From contig NZ_CP095376.1 of the NCBI RefSeq assembly GCF_023008405.1, positions 8,040,501-8,104,500 of the forward strand: 64,000 nt of DNA, written 5' to 3'. The position numbers were made by a program, and so were the translations under genes. This DNA comes from Amycolatopsis sp. FBCC-B4732 (lineage in GTDB: Bacteria > Actinomycetota > Actinomycetes > Mycobacteriales > Pseudonocardiaceae). Positions 42,833-51,903 of the stretch are shown in pieces. The notes under the pieces were generated by a model that ran no database searches, was not told where the DNA came from, and saw nothing but the letters and a program-made list of their open reading frames with translations. How positions within the stretch are numbered: the first letter of the stretch is position 1; the number at the start of each line of letters is the position of its first letter.

Positions 42833-43680
42833 CCACGCCCCGCCGCTCTGTCCTCTACATGCCCGGTGCCAACGAAAGAGCGCTGGAGAAGGCCAAGACG
42901 ATCCCGGCCGACGCGCTGATCCTCGACCTCGAGGACGCCGTCTCCCCCGATGCCAAGGAAGCCGCGCGCGAACGCGTGTGCGCGGCGGTGGGCAGCTACG
43001 GCTCTCGTGAAGTGACGATCCGGGTCAACGGCCTGGACACCGAATGGCACGACGCCGACCTGCGCGCGGCCGCGTCCGCCGGGCCGGCCGCGGTGGTCGT
43101 GCCGAAGGTGAACTCGGCGGCCGAGGTGCACAACATCGAGCGCGCGCTGGAACTCGGCGGCGCCCCGGACCACACGAAGATCTGGGCGATGCTCGAGACG
43201 CCGATCGCGGTGCTGCACGCGGAGGAGATCGCGGCGGCATCCGAGCGGCTGACCGTGCTGGTGCTGGGCACGAACGACCTCGCCAAGGAACTGCACGCGG
43301 AGTTCGTCCCGGGCCGCGGGCCGCTGCTGGGCGGGCTTTCGCTGTGCCTGCTGGCGGCGCGGGCGACCGGTCGCGTCATCCTCGACGGCGTCTACAACGA
43401 CGTGAAGGACCTCCAGGGTTTCGAAGCGGAGTGCGAGCAGGGCCGGCAGTACGGCTTCGACGGGAAGACGCTGATCCACCCGGCGCAGGTCGAGCCGTGC
43501 AACCGGATCTTCGCCCCTTCGGAGGCGGAGATCGACCGCTCGCGGCGGATCATCGACGCCTTCGAGGAGGCGCGCGCCGCGGGCCGCGGCGTGGTCACTG
43601 TGGACGGTCGGATGATCGAGAACCTGCACGTCGACAACGCACGGCGGGTGCTGGCGCTGGCCGAGGCCGTCAAGAGCTGA
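42829..43680 (+). CDS. CoA ester lyase, CitE-like
   Basis: The 283-residue enzyme is a second CitE-family barrel: [68 protein letters not shown], and [10 protein letters not shown] with the Asp ligand. It is translationally coupled to the malyl-CoA lyase-like gene, giving two related but different lyases in tandem. The pair probably handles sequential or alternative C4-C5 CoA esters. No citrate-lyase acyl carrier protein gene is present, so it is not a citrate lyase subunit. Confidence 0.86.
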   Translation: MTTPRRSVLYMPGANERALEKAKTIPADALILDLEDAVSPDAKEAARERVCAAVGSYGSREVTIRVNGLDTEWHDADLRAAASAGPAAVVVPKVNSAAEVHNIERALELGGAPDHTKIWAMLETPIAVLHAEEIAAASERLTVLVLGTNDLAKELHAEFVPGRGPLLGGLSLCLLAARATGRVILDGVYNDVKDLQGFEAECEQGRQYGFDGKTLIHPAQVEPCNRIFAPSEAEIDRSRRIIDAFEEARAAGRGVVTVDGRMIENLHVDNARRVLALAEAVKS

Positions 43681-43698
43681 CGGCCCCGGCCACCGGGG

Positions 43699-44532
43699 TC
43701 ACTTCGGCAGGTCGTCCGTCCACTCGCCACTGACCGTGTAGCCGTCGCCGTCCACGCTCTTGACCGGGGTGCCCTTGGCGTCCAGGTACATCGAAGCGCC
43801 GGTCACGGTGCCGGTCGACGGGTCGATGGTGAGGTGGCCGCCGCCCGGGAGCTGGACCGTGCGGCCGTCCGGGTCCGCGCTGACGCCGGGGTACGCGGCG
43901 ATCGCGCGGAACGCCGCCGCCTGGACCGCCGGGGGTGCGGGCACCGCCGTGACCAGCGAAATCAGGGCCTGGAGCACCGTCAGGTCCAGGCCGCCGGGGT
44001 AGCTGCCGCTGCGTTTGACCGAGTCCGTGAGCCAGGCCCGCAGGGCCGCCGGTTCGGTGGGCAGGGCCTGGATCTGCCCGAGCGTGAGCTCGGCGCCGAA
44101 CATCCGGAACGGCCGCACCTGAGGCTGGAGAACGGCCTTGCCGTGGGTCTTCGCGCCGCGGTACCACTCGTGCCCGTCGGCCTTGGTCCAGTACTCCCAG
44201 GCTTCGCCGCCCACCTTCGTCGTCACGTGCCAGTAGGTGCGGCCGCCGGTCTGGGCGCGCTCGGCGGCGGCCAGCAGGATCGCCTGGCCGGTGCTGACCG
44301 GGACCACCGCCTGCGGAGGTACCGGTTCCGGAACCGGGGTGGCGGGCAGGGTCGCGACCACGACGGCGGCCGCGGCGGCGACCACGCCGACGCCGATGAC
44401 GAGCGGGCGGACGCGCCGGGGCCGGGGCGCGGCGAGCATCCGGTTCCGCAGCCGGTGGCGGCTGCGGTCGACGACGTCCGGGGTGGGTTCGGCGGGCAGC
44501 AGTGCGGCCCGCAGCGTCTGCAGGTCATCCAT
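43699..44532 (-). CDS. Membrane-anchored CU044_5270-type protein, probable anti-sigma partner
   Basis: The 277-residue protein has a short cytoplasmic start (DDLQTLRAALLPAEPTPDVV), one transmembrane helix at about 43-62 (LVIGVGVVAAAAAVVVATLP) and an extracellular domain that matches the CU044_5270 family often encoded after ECF sigma genes. It overlaps the sigma gene by 8 bases, so it probably binds and restrains the sigma factor. The signal it senses is unknown. No HxxxCxxC zinc motif is present. Confidence 0.8.
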   Translation of the reverse strand: MDDLQTLRAALLPAEPTPDVVDRSRHRLRNRMLAAPRPRRVRPLVIGVGVVAAAAAVVVATLPATPVPEPVPPQAVVPVSTGQAILLAAAERAQTGGRTYWHVTTKVGGEAWEYWTKADGHEWYRGAKTHGKAVLQPQVRPFRMFGAELTLGQIQALPTEPAALRAWLTDSVKRSGSYPGGLDLTVLQALISLVTAVPAPPAVQAAAFRAIAAYPGVSADPDGRTVQLPGGGHLTIDPSTGTVTGASMYLDAKGTPVKSVDGDGYTVSGEWTDDLPK

Positions 44533-45040
44533 CGGAGGCCTCCGGGGCGAGAACAGGGGCGAGCTTCTTGCGAGCACGCGTCAGCCGGGAGCCGACCGTG
44601 CCGGGAGAGATGCCGAGCGCTTCGCCGACTTCGGCGTAACCGAGGTCGGCGAGGGCCACGAGCAGCAGGACGTCGCGTTCGCCCGCGGTCAGCCGCGCCA
44701 GCGCTTTCGCCAGCTGACCGCTCAGGACGACGCGGTTTTCGTGGCCCTCGACCGGTGGCGGCACCTCGATCCGGGTGAGGGCGCGGTAGTGGCGGGCTTC
44801 CTTGCGGCGGTGGCGCGAAACGAGGTTCGTCGCGATGCCGAACAGCCAGGCCCGCAGGTCACCGCGGGCCGGGTCGAACGTCGACCGGCGGTCGTAGGCG
44901 ACGAGGAACGTCTCCGCGGCGACGTCCTCCGCGGCCTGGGCGCCGAGGCGGCCGGCGACGTAGCGGTAGATCCCGGCGAAGTGGCGGTCGTGCACCTCGG
45001 TGAACTGGTCGGCGCCGGTCACCGGGGCTGCCTCTGTCAT
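44525..45040 (-). CDS. ECF-family RNA polymerase sigma factor
   Basis: The 171-residue sigma factor has region 2 (FTEVHDRHFAGIYRYVAGRL, EDVAAETFLVAYDRR, WLFGIATNLVSRHRR) and region 4 (TAGERDVLLLVALADLGYAE, GISPGTVGSRLTRARKKL). ATG 45040 is the start. It overlaps the CU044_5270-type gene. It is the second ECF factor in the window and has a conventional membrane-bound partner, unlike the first. Confidence 0.92.
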   Translation of the reverse strand: MTEAAPVTGADQFTEVHDRHFAGIYRYVAGRLGAQAAEDVAAETFLVAYDRRSTFDPARGDLRAWLFGIATNLVSRHRRKEARHYRALTRIEVPPPVEGHENRVVLSGQLAKALARLTAGERDVLLLVALADLGYAEVGEALGISPGTVGSRLTRARKKLAPVLAPEASDG

Positions 45041-45102
45041 GGGGTTCCTTCCCGTCGGCGACAGCTTCACCACCACTTCGCCGCGGGACCGGAACTTCTT
45101 CC

Positions 45103-46488
45103 CTACCCGATCGGCCAGGCGCGCTGCGGGCCGCGAAGGCCTTCGTACGCCGCGGCCGCGCGCAGGACGCCGATGTCGTCGAAGCGGCGGCCGCTGAGCT
45201 GCAGGCCGATCGGACGGCCGTCGTCGGTGTAGCCGCAGTTCACCGACACCGCCGGCTGGCCGGACATGTTGTACGGGACGGTGAACGCGATGTGCTCGAA
45301 CGGCCGCGCCGGGTCGTTCGTGGGCGACGCCCACTCCGCCGGCGGGGCCGCGACCGGGCACGTCGGCGAGAGAACGACGTCGTAAGCGGAAGTCGCGCGC
45401 AACGCCGCCACGCTGATCACGTCGATCTGGGCGAAACCGCGGTAGACGGCCACTCCGGACAGCTCCGCGCCGCCCGTGGCCCAGTCCGCGATGTACGGGA
45501 GGACCTTCGCGCGCCGCTCCGCCGGCAGCCCCTGCATGTCGGACCAGGCGCGCGTGCGCCAGAAGACGTCGAGGCCGTCGAGCATTTCGCGGGTCAGGAA
45601 CGGACCGACCGGCTCGACGATCGCGCCCGCGGCCTCGAAGGCACGCGCCGCCGCGGTGACGGCGTCGAGCGTCGCCGGATCCACCGGGAGGCCGACGCCG
45701 GGGTCGAGGTGCAGGCCGACGCGCAGACCGGCCAGGGAACCCGCGGGGGAAGTCCACGCCAGATCCGCCGGCGGCAGGCTCAGGTGGTCACGCTCGTCGG
45801 GCGCCGACAGGACGCTCATCAGCAACGCCGTGTCGGCGACCGTCCGCGTCATCGGGCCCGCCACCCGGCCGAGGAACGGCGGGTCGACCGGGACGCGGCC
45901 GAAGCTCGGCTTCAGGCCGGTCAGGCCGCACCAGCCCGCGGGCAGCCGGATCGAGCCGCCGATGTCGGTGCCGACGTGCAGGGGTCCGTAGCCCGCCGCG
46001 GCCGCCGCGCCGGCCCCCGCGCTCGAACCGCCCGGCGACGCCGAAATCAGCCACGGGTTCCGGGCCGTTTCGTGGAAGCTCGAGAGCCCGGACGTCAGCA
46101 TCCCGTAGTCCGGCATGGTCGTCTTGGCCAGCAGAACGCCGCCGGACTCGCGGACGCGCGCCGCCGCCGGGGCGTCCTCGGCGGCCGGGGTCAGCGCGGT
46201 CGCCGCGGTGCCGAGCGGGACCGGCGTGCCGCGGGTCGCGATGTTTTCCTTGAGCGTCAGGGGGACGCCGTCGATCGGGCCGAGCGGCTCGTCGGCCGCC
46301 CAGCGCGCTTCGGACGCCTTCGCGTCGTCGAGAGCGCCTAAAGGGTCGTACGCGTACAACGCGTGCAGCTCCGGCTCTCGTGCCTCGATGCGGTGCAGCA
46401 CCGCTTCGGTCACCTCGACCGGCGAGAGCGTCTTCGCGCGGTAGTGCGCGACGAGCTCGACGGCGGTCAGGTCGGGCAACTCGGTCAT
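45103..46488 (-). CDS. Amidase signature (AS) family enzyme
   Basis: The 461-residue hydrolase has the Ser-cisSer-Lys triad: Lys80 in LTLKENIATRG, cis-Ser155 in SPGGSSAG and Ser179 in GTDIGGSIR. It has the AS start LTAVELVAHYRAK. No GatB or GatC gene is near, so it is not tRNA amidotransferase. It is the last gene of the large catabolic unit controlled by the GntR protein, 9 bases after the SDR gene. It probably frees an acid and amine from an imported amide. Confidence 0.88.
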   Translation of the reverse strand: MTELPDLTAVELVAHYRAKTLSPVEVTEAVLHRIEAREPELHALYAYDPLGALDDAKASEARWAADEPLGPIDGVPLTLKENIATRGTPVPLGTAATALTPAAEDAPAAARVRESGGVLLAKTTMPDYGMLTSGLSSFHETARNPWLISASPGGSSAGAGAAAAAGYGPLHVGTDIGGSIRLPAGWCGLTGLKPSFGRVPVDPPFLGRVAGPMTRTVADTALLMSVLSAPDERDHLSLPPADLAWTSPAGSLAGLRVGLHLDPGVGLPVDPATLDAVTAAARAFEAAGAIVEPVGPFLTREMLDGLDVFWRTRAWSDMQGLPAERRAKVLPYIADWATGGAELSGVAVYRGFAQIDVISVAALRATSAYDVVLSPTCPVAAPPAEWASPTNDPARPFEHIAFTVPYNMSGQPAVSVNCGYTDDGRPIGLQLSGRRFDDIGVLRAAAAYEGLRGPQRAWPIG

Positions 46489-46497
46489 GCGCGCTCC

Positions 46498-47253
46498 TTA
46501 CGAGGCAGGCGGTTCGAAGCGGCCGTCGACGGCGGTCCAGCCGCCGTCCACCGCGAGCACGGAGCCGGTGACGAACGACGAAGCGTCCGAAGCGAGGTAC
46601 ACGACCGCGCCGGCGAGCTCGTCCGGCCGCGCCCAGCGCCCCAACGCGCCCTTCGCCGCGTAAGCGTCGTACCACTCGGGGTTCGCCTTGATCTGCGCGG
46701 TCAACGGCGTCTCGACGACGCCGGGCGCGATGGCGTTGACCCGTACGCCGGCCGGGCCGAACTCCGCCGCCGCCGTCCGGAACAGCTGGACCAGCCCGGC
46801 TTTCGTGGCCGCGTACGGACCTTGGCCGGGCTCGACGGTCGTGCCGCGGATCGACGAGAAGCCGATGATGCTGCCCCGCCCGCGCGCGACCATGCCGGCG
46901 CCGAAGACGCGCACGACCTCGAACGACACACCGAGGTTCAGCGCGATGACGCGGTCGAACTCCTCGCGCGTGTAGTCCAGCAGCCGCTTGCGGACGTTCG
47001 TCGCGGCGGTCAGCACGACGACGTCGAGCGGGCCGAGCTCACTCGCCGCCTTGTCCACGGCACCGGGCGCGAGCAGGTCGATTTCGTACGCCTCGCCGAC
47101 GCCCGCCTCGCGCGCGGCTTCGAGGTCGCGGTCCGCGCACACCACGTCGGCGCCGTGCGCGGCCAGCGCGCGGGCGGCTTCGCGGCCGATGCCACCGGCG
47201 CCGAGCACGAGCGCGCGGCGGCCGTCCAAGCGGAACAACGTCGAGTAGTTCAC
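46498..47253 (-). CDS. Short-chain dehydrogenase in amide/peptide catabolic operon
   Basis: The 251-residue SDR has LVLGAGGIGREAA as cofactor motif, acidic ADRD after beta-2 (NAD preference), Ser133/Ser134, Tyr147 and Lys151 (YAATK), and IAPGVVETPL. The NNAG block is altered to TAATN. GTG 47253 overlaps the upstream aldehyde dehydrogenase by four bases. It probably oxidises an alcohol whose aldehyde is the substrate of that dehydrogenase. Confidence 0.87.
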   Translation of the reverse strand: MNYSTLFRLDGRRALVLGAGGIGREAARALAAHGADVVCADRDLEAAREAGVGEAYEIDLLAPGAVDKAASELGPLDVVVLTAATNVRKRLLDYTREEFDRVIALNLGVSFEVVRVFGAGMVARGRGSIIGFSSIRGTTVEPGQGPYAATKAGLVQLFRTAAAEFGPAGVRVNAIAPGVVETPLTAQIKANPEWYDAYAAKGALGRWARPDELAGAVVYLASDASSFVTGSVLAVDGGWTAVDGRFEPPAS

Positions 47254-48662
47254 GGGCGCAGCACCGCCATCCTCGTCACGGTCAGCTCTTCGACGGCGAA
47301 CCGCGGTCCTTCGCGGCCGATGCCGGAGTCCTTCACCCCGCCGTAGGGCATGGTGTCCGAGCGGAACCCGGGCACCTCGTTGACGACGACGCCGCCGACC
47401 TCCAGCTCGTCGAGCGCGCGGAACGCCGTGTTCAAGGACTTGCTGTAGACGCTGGCGTGGAGGCCGTAGCGGGACGCGTTGACCGCGGCGAAGGCTTCGT
47501 CCACATCGGACACCGTGCGCACGCAGACGACCGGGCCGAAGATCTCCTCGTCCCAGGCTTCGACGCCGTCCGGGACGTCGAGCAGGACGGTCGGCCGCAG
47601 CACCGTGCCGTCGACACCTCCGCCGACCCGGCGGCCGCCGGCCTTTTCGATCCAGGCGGCGACGCGGTCGGTGGACGCGGGGTCGATCAGTGCGGACACC
47701 CGCGTCCGCTCGTCCCGCGGATCGCCGACGACGACTTCGCCGAGCCGCGCCAGCAGCCGTTCGGTGAACTCCTCGGCAACCGGCGCGACGACGAGGACTC
47801 GCTGCACCGAGATGCAGGCCTGGCCGGACGCGTAGAAACCGCCGCGCAACACGGCGTCCACCGCGGCTTCGAGGTCCGCGTCCGCCGCGACGACGAGCGC
47901 CGCGTTCGAACCCAGCTCCAGCAGCGTCTTCGTCGGGGCGGCGTCGCGGGCGATGCGGTGGCCGACCGCGGCTGAGCCGGTGAACGAGACCGCGCCGATC
48001 CGGCGGTCGGTCGTCAGCGCGGCACCCACCCCGGCGTCGCCGGTGACCAGCTGGACCATGGCGGGAAGCGGCGCGAGCGTCCGGACCAGGTGCACCAGCC
48101 ACAGGGTGGCCAGCGGTGCCTGGGGCGCGGGCTTGACGATCACCGGGCAGCCCGCGGCGATCGCCGGGGCGATCTTGTGCGACGCCAGCAGCAGCGGGTA
48201 GTTGAAGCCCGCGATGCCGACGACGACGCCGATCGGCTTGCGCTTCCAGAACCCGACCAGTCCGTCGCCGGCGGGCAACAAGTCCAGCGGCACGGTCTCG
48301 CCGTGCAGCCGCGACACCTCTTCGGCAGCGGCTTCCCACGTGACGATCGTGCGCGCGACCTCGACGCGGCAGTCGACCAGCGGCTTCCCGGTCTCCAGCA
48401 CGAGCAGGTTCTCGAACTCCTCGCGCCGGTCTCGCACCGCCGAAGCGACGTCGTTGAGCAGCGAACGGCGAACCCGCGAAGGCAGCGAAGCCACTTCGCG
48501 CGCAACGGCGACAGCTTCGTCCACCGCGCGAGCAGCCAGCTCAGGAGTGCCGACCGGCGCGGTGCCGATGACGCTCCCGTCGTAGGGGAAAACGATTTCT
48601 TCAACGTCCACAGTGGACACCCAGCCCGCTCCGATCGGCAGGCCGCCGGGGTACTCAGCCAT
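47250..48662 (-). CDS. Aldehyde dehydrogenase family protein
   Basis: The 470-residue NAD(P)-dependent enzyme has GFNYPLLLASHKIAPAIAAG, Glu near 250 (KTLLELGSNAALVV) and nucleophile Cys283 in SGQACISVQR, then EEIFGPVV. Both catalytic residues are in place. ATG 48662 overlaps the ABC ATPase gene by 8 bases. It should oxidise an aldehyde produced from the imported compound. Confidence 0.92.
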   Translation of the reverse strand: MAEYPGGLPIGAGWVSTVDVEEIVFPYDGSVIGTAPVGTPELAARAVDEAVAVAREVASLPSRVRRSLLNDVASAVRDRREEFENLLVLETGKPLVDCRVEVARTIVTWEAAAEEVSRLHGETVPLDLLPAGDGLVGFWKRKPIGVVVGIAGFNYPLLLASHKIAPAIAAGCPVIVKPAPQAPLATLWLVHLVRTLAPLPAMVQLVTGDAGVGAALTTDRRIGAVSFTGSAAVGHRIARDAAPTKTLLELGSNAALVVAADADLEAAVDAVLRGGFYASGQACISVQRVLVVAPVAEEFTERLLARLGEVVVGDPRDERTRVSALIDPASTDRVAAWIEKAGGRRVGGGVDGTVLRPTVLLDVPDGVEAWDEEIFGPVVCVRTVSDVDEAFAAVNASRYGLHASVYSKSLNTAFRALDELEVGGVVVNEVPGFRSDTMPYGGVKDSGIGREGPRFAVEELTVTRMAVLRP

Positions 48663-49428
48663 CGTCGCCTCCGCTCAGCCGGGCCAGCTCGGCGCGCAGG
48701 TTCGGCGCGGCGGCCAGCAGTTCCCGCGTGTACTCGTGCCGCGGCGCCTCGTAGACCTGGCCGACGTCGCCGAGTTCGACGATCTCGCCGCGGCGCATCA
48801 CGGCCACGCGGTCGCAGACGTGCCGGACGACGCCGAGGTCGTGCGAGACGAAGATCAGCGTCAGCGCGAACTGCTCCACCAGCTGGTCCAGGAGGTCGAG
48901 GATCTGGCCGCGCACGGAGACGTCGAGCGCGCTGACCGGCTCGTCGGCGATCAGGACGCTCGGGTGGGGCGCGAGCGCGCGGGCGATGGAGATGCGCTGC
49001 CGCTGGCCGCCGGAGAACTGGTGCGGGTAGCGCTGGGCGGCGTCGACGGGCAGGCCGACGGCGGCGAGCAGCTCGGCGACGCGGTCGGGTTCGCGGCGGC
49101 CCAGCGGTTCGGAAATGATGTCCCGCACGCGCATACGGGGGTCGAGCGAACCCATCGGGTCCTGGAAGACGATCTGCAGTTCCGACCGCAGGAAGCCGAG
49201 TTTGCGTTCGGGCAGGTCGTCGATCCGGCGACCTTGGAACGTGACCGTGCCGGCCGTCGGCTTGTCGAGCGCGGCCAGCAGCCGGACCAGCGTGGACTTG
49301 CCGGAGCCGGACTCGCCGACGATGCCGAAGCGCTGTCCGGCCTCGACGTCGAAGCTGACGCCGCGCAGCGCGTGGACGTCCCGCCGCGCGTACCGGCGTT
49401 CGAGGTCGCGGACTTCGATGATGCTCAT
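48655..49428 (-). CDS. Oligopeptide/dipeptide-type ABC transporter ATP-binding protein (second)
   Basis: The 257-residue ATPase has Walker A GESGSGKST, Q-loop VFQDPMGSLDPRM, signature FSGGQRQRI, Walker B VLIADEPVSALD and H-loop VSHDLGVV. The YEAPRHEYTRELLAA end is the oligopeptide-family C-terminal block. It pairs with the ATPase at 49425 to drive DppB/DppC-like permeases. ATG 49428 overlaps that gene by four bases. Confidence 0.92.
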   Translation of the reverse strand: MSIIEVRDLERRYARRDVHALRGVSFDVEAGQRFGIVGESGSGKSTLVRLLAALDKPTAGTVTFQGRRIDDLPERKLGFLRSELQIVFQDPMGSLDPRMRVRDIISEPLGRREPDRVAELLAAVGLPVDAAQRYPHQFSGGQRQRISIARALAPHPSVLIADEPVSALDVSVRGQILDLLDQLVEQFALTLIFVSHDLGVVRHVCDRVAVMRRGEIVELGDVGQVYEAPRHEYTRELLAAAPNLRAELARLSGGDDG

Positions 49429-50156
49429 CGACGGCCCTCCAGGTCCGAAGCGGCCAGGAGCTTGCGCGTGTACTCGTGTTTCGGCGCCGTCAGGACTTCG
49501 CGTGTCGAGCCCGCTTCGACGATCTCGCCGTCCAGCATCACGAGCACGCGCTCGCACACCGACGCCACCACCGCGAGATCGTGGCTGATGAAGAGGAGCG
49601 CACTTTCACGTGAAAGTGCGGCTTTGATCAGGGTGAGGATCTGGGCCTGGACGGTGACGTCGAGCGCGGTGGTCGGCTCGTCGCAGATCAGCAGCGACGG
49701 CCCGTTGGCCAGCGCCATCGCCAGCACGACCCGCTGCCGCTGCCCGCCGGACAGCTGGTGCGGGTACGCGCGAGCGGTGCCCGCCAGCCCGACCGCGCCG
49801 AGGAGTTCGTCCGCGGACCGGCGGCGGCCGTGGATCCGCCCGGGCTCGGTGACCTGGCGGCCGACGCGCATGGCCGGGTTCAACGCCGTCATCGGCTCCT
49901 GGAACACCATGGCCAGCTCGTCGCCGCGCAGCCGGGAGAGGTCCTTTTCGGACATTCCGAGCAGCTCGCGATCGCCCAGCCGGACCGAGCCCGACGCGCG
50001 CAGCTCTTCGGGCAGCAGGCCCATGATCGACAACGCCGTCAACGACTTCCCCGAGCCGGACTCGCCGATCAACCCGACGCGCTCGCCCGCGCCGATCTCG
50101 AAGGAGACGTCGCGGACGAGTGAAGAAACGCCGAGGCCACGCACAGAAAGCGTCAT
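49425..50156 (-). CDS. Oligopeptide/dipeptide-type ABC transporter ATP-binding protein (first)
   Basis: The 243-residue ATPase has Walker A GESGSGKSL, Q-loop VFQEPMTALNPAM, signature LSGGQRQRV, Walker B LLICDEPTTALD and H-loop ISHDLAVV. The peptide piece just before the H-loop strand (AALSRESAL) is encoded by a 22-bp palindromic repeat, not by the usual Glu/Gly-rich sequence; the reading frame and all catalytic motifs are intact. At 243 residues it is a little shorter than most DppD-type proteins. Confidence 0.91.
   Translation of the reverse strand: MTLSVRGLGVSSLVRDVSFEIGAGERVGLIGESGSGKSLTALSIMGLLPEELRASGSVRLGDRELLGMSEKDLSRLRGDELAMVFQEPMTALNPAMRVGRQVTEPGRIHGRRRSADELLGAVGLAGTARAYPHQLSGGQRQRVVLAMALANGPSLLICDEPTTALDVTVQAQILTLIKAALSRESALLFISHDLAVVASVCERVLVMLDGEIVEAGSTREVLTAPKHEYTRKLLAASDLEGRR
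49599..49620. repeat. Palindromic GCACTTTC-family element inside the ATPase gene (copy F)
   Basis: CGCACTTTCAC followed directly by its exact complement, identical to the centre of copy C at 22105 and extending the match by GC on the right side. It is in frame and lies between the Walker B helix and the H-loop. Confidence 0.8.
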
Positions 50157-50962
50157 ACCCGCGCCGCCAATCGGGGGTCGAGGCGGTCGCGCAGGCCGTC
50201 GCCGAGGAGGTTGAACCCGAGCACGGCGACGGCGATCGCGATGCCCGGCACCAGCGCCAGCCGCGGGTGCACGGTCAAGAGTTCTTGGGACTCCTGCAGC
50301 ATCCGGCCCCACGACGGCGTCGGCGGCCGCGTGCCGAAGCCCAGGAACGACAACGCCGCTTCGGCGAGCACGGCGATCGCGAACGACACCGACGCCTGCA
50401 CGATCAGCAGGCCGGAGATGTTCGGCAGCACGTGCCGCACGGCGATGGTGAGCCGCGACCGGCCGCCGGCCCGCGCGGCGAGCACGAACTCGGTGCTCAT
50501 CACCTGCAGCGTCCCGGAGCGCGCGATCCGCGCGAACGACGGGATCGTGGCGATGCCGATCGCGACCATCGCGGTCAGCGTGTCCGCCCCGAACACCGCG
50601 CCGAACATGATCGCCAGCAGCAGCGCGGGGAACGCGAGCACGAGGTCGTTGACCCGCATGACGAACTCGCCGAGCCACCGCGGGGACATCCCGGCGAGGA
50701 TGCCCAGCGGCGTGCCGATCACCGCGGCGATGCCGACGGCGACGACACCGACGTACAACGTGGTGCGGGCGCCGACCATGAGCTGGCTCAGCAGGTCGCG
50801 CCCGAACTTGTCGGTGCCGAACCAGTGGGCCGCGCCGGAATCGAGCAGCCGGCTCGCCGCGTCCACCTTCACCGGGTCGAACGGCGTCCACACGAACGAC
50901 AGCAGCGCGGCCAGCACGACCAGGCCGACGAGCACCCCGCCGAGGACGAGATTGCGCATCAC
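50153..50962 (-). CDS. Dipeptide-type ABC transporter permease (DppC-like)
   Basis: The 269-residue protein has about six transmembrane helices and the coupling loop FARIARSGTLQVMSTEFVLAARAGG. The N-terminal block (FDPVKVDAASRLLDSGAAHW then GTDKFGRDLLSQLM) is the standard DppC start. It overlaps both neighbours by four bases. Confidence 0.92.
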   Translation of the reverse strand: MMRNLVLGGVLVGLVVLAALLSFVWTPFDPVKVDAASRLLDSGAAHWFGTDKFGRDLLSQLMVGARTTLYVGVVAVGIAAVIGTPLGILAGMSPRWLGEFVMRVNDLVLAFPALLLAIMFGAVFGADTLTAMVAIGIATIPSFARIARSGTLQVMSTEFVLAARAGGRSRLTIAVRHVLPNISGLLIVQASVSFAIAVLAEAALSFLGFGTRPPTPSWGRMLQESQELLTVHPRLALVPGIAIAVAVLGFNLLGDGLRDRLDPRLAARV

Positions 50963-51903
50963 GAACCCCGCAATCGCGGATCGAGCACGGTGTAGAGGAG
51001 GTCGACGACGAAGTTGACCAGCAGCACGCCGACCACCAGTACGAGCACGATTCCCTGCACGGTCAGCAGATCGCGGGAAGCGACGGCGTCCAGCAGCATC
51101 GAGCCCAGGCCGGGCAGGACGAACACGCGCTCGACGACGACCGCGCCGATCAGCAGCGTCGCCAGCTGCAGGCCGAGCACGGTCACGACGGGCACGGAGG
51201 CGTTGCGCAAGCCGTGGCGCACCAGCGCTTGCCCCGGCCGCAAGCCCTTGGACCGCGCGGTGCGCAGGTAGTCCTGGCCGAGCGTGTCGAGCACGGCGGA
51301 ACGCACATAGCGCGTGAGCACCGCACCTTGCACCAGACCGAGCGACAACGCGGGGAGGATCAGCCCGCGGACGAACTCGCCCGCGTTCTGGTCCGGCGGT
51401 GTCCAGCCGCCCGACGGCAGCCAGCGCAGCTGCACGGCGAAGATCTGCACGAGGATGATCCCGGCGAGGAACGCGGGGATCGCGACGCCGATCTGCGAGA
51501 GCCCGGAAACGCTCGCACCGGCCGCCTTCCGGTGCTTCACCGCGGCGAACGTGCCCGCGGGGACCGCGATCACCAGCGCCACCAGCATGCCCGCGCCGAC
51601 CAGCCAGAGCGTGACGCCGAGGCGGTCGAGCAACTGCGGGCCGATGGAGTCGCGCGTGACGTACGAGCGGCCGAAGTCGCCGCGCAGCACACGGGAGATC
51701 CAGTCGAAGTACTGCGTGACCAGCGGCCGGTCGATGCCGAACTCCGCGCGGGTCTTGGCGAGCAGCTCCGGCGTCGCGTTGACGCCGAGCGCGACCTGCG
51801 CCGGATCGCCCGGCAGCACGGCCATGAACAGGAACACCACGATCGACGCGACCAGCACGCTGACCACGAAGATCGCCACCCGGCGCAGCACCTTGGCGGT
51901 CAT
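50959..51903 (-). CDS. Dipeptide-type ABC transporter permease (DppB-like)
   Basis: The 314-residue protein has about six transmembrane helices, the DppB/OppB start VSVLVASIVVFLFMAVLPGD, and the loop YVRSAVLDTLGQDYLRTARS with AKG-like SKGL, which docks on the ATPase. ATG 51903 overlaps the substrate-binding protein gene by four bases. Confidence 0.92.
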   Translation of the reverse strand: MTAKVLRRVAIFVVSVLVASIVVFLFMAVLPGDPAQVALGVNATPELLAKTRAEFGIDRPLVTQYFDWISRVLRGDFGRSYVTRDSIGPQLLDRLGVTLWLVGAGMLVALVIAVPAGTFAAVKHRKAAGASVSGLSQIGVAIPAFLAGIILVQIFAVQLRWLPSGGWTPPDQNAGEFVRGLILPALSLGLVQGAVLTRYVRSAVLDTLGQDYLRTARSKGLRPGQALVRHGLRNASVPVVTVLGLQLATLLIGAVVVERVFVLPGLGSMLLDAVASRDLLTVQGIVLVLVVGVLLVNFVVDLLYTVLDPRLRGS

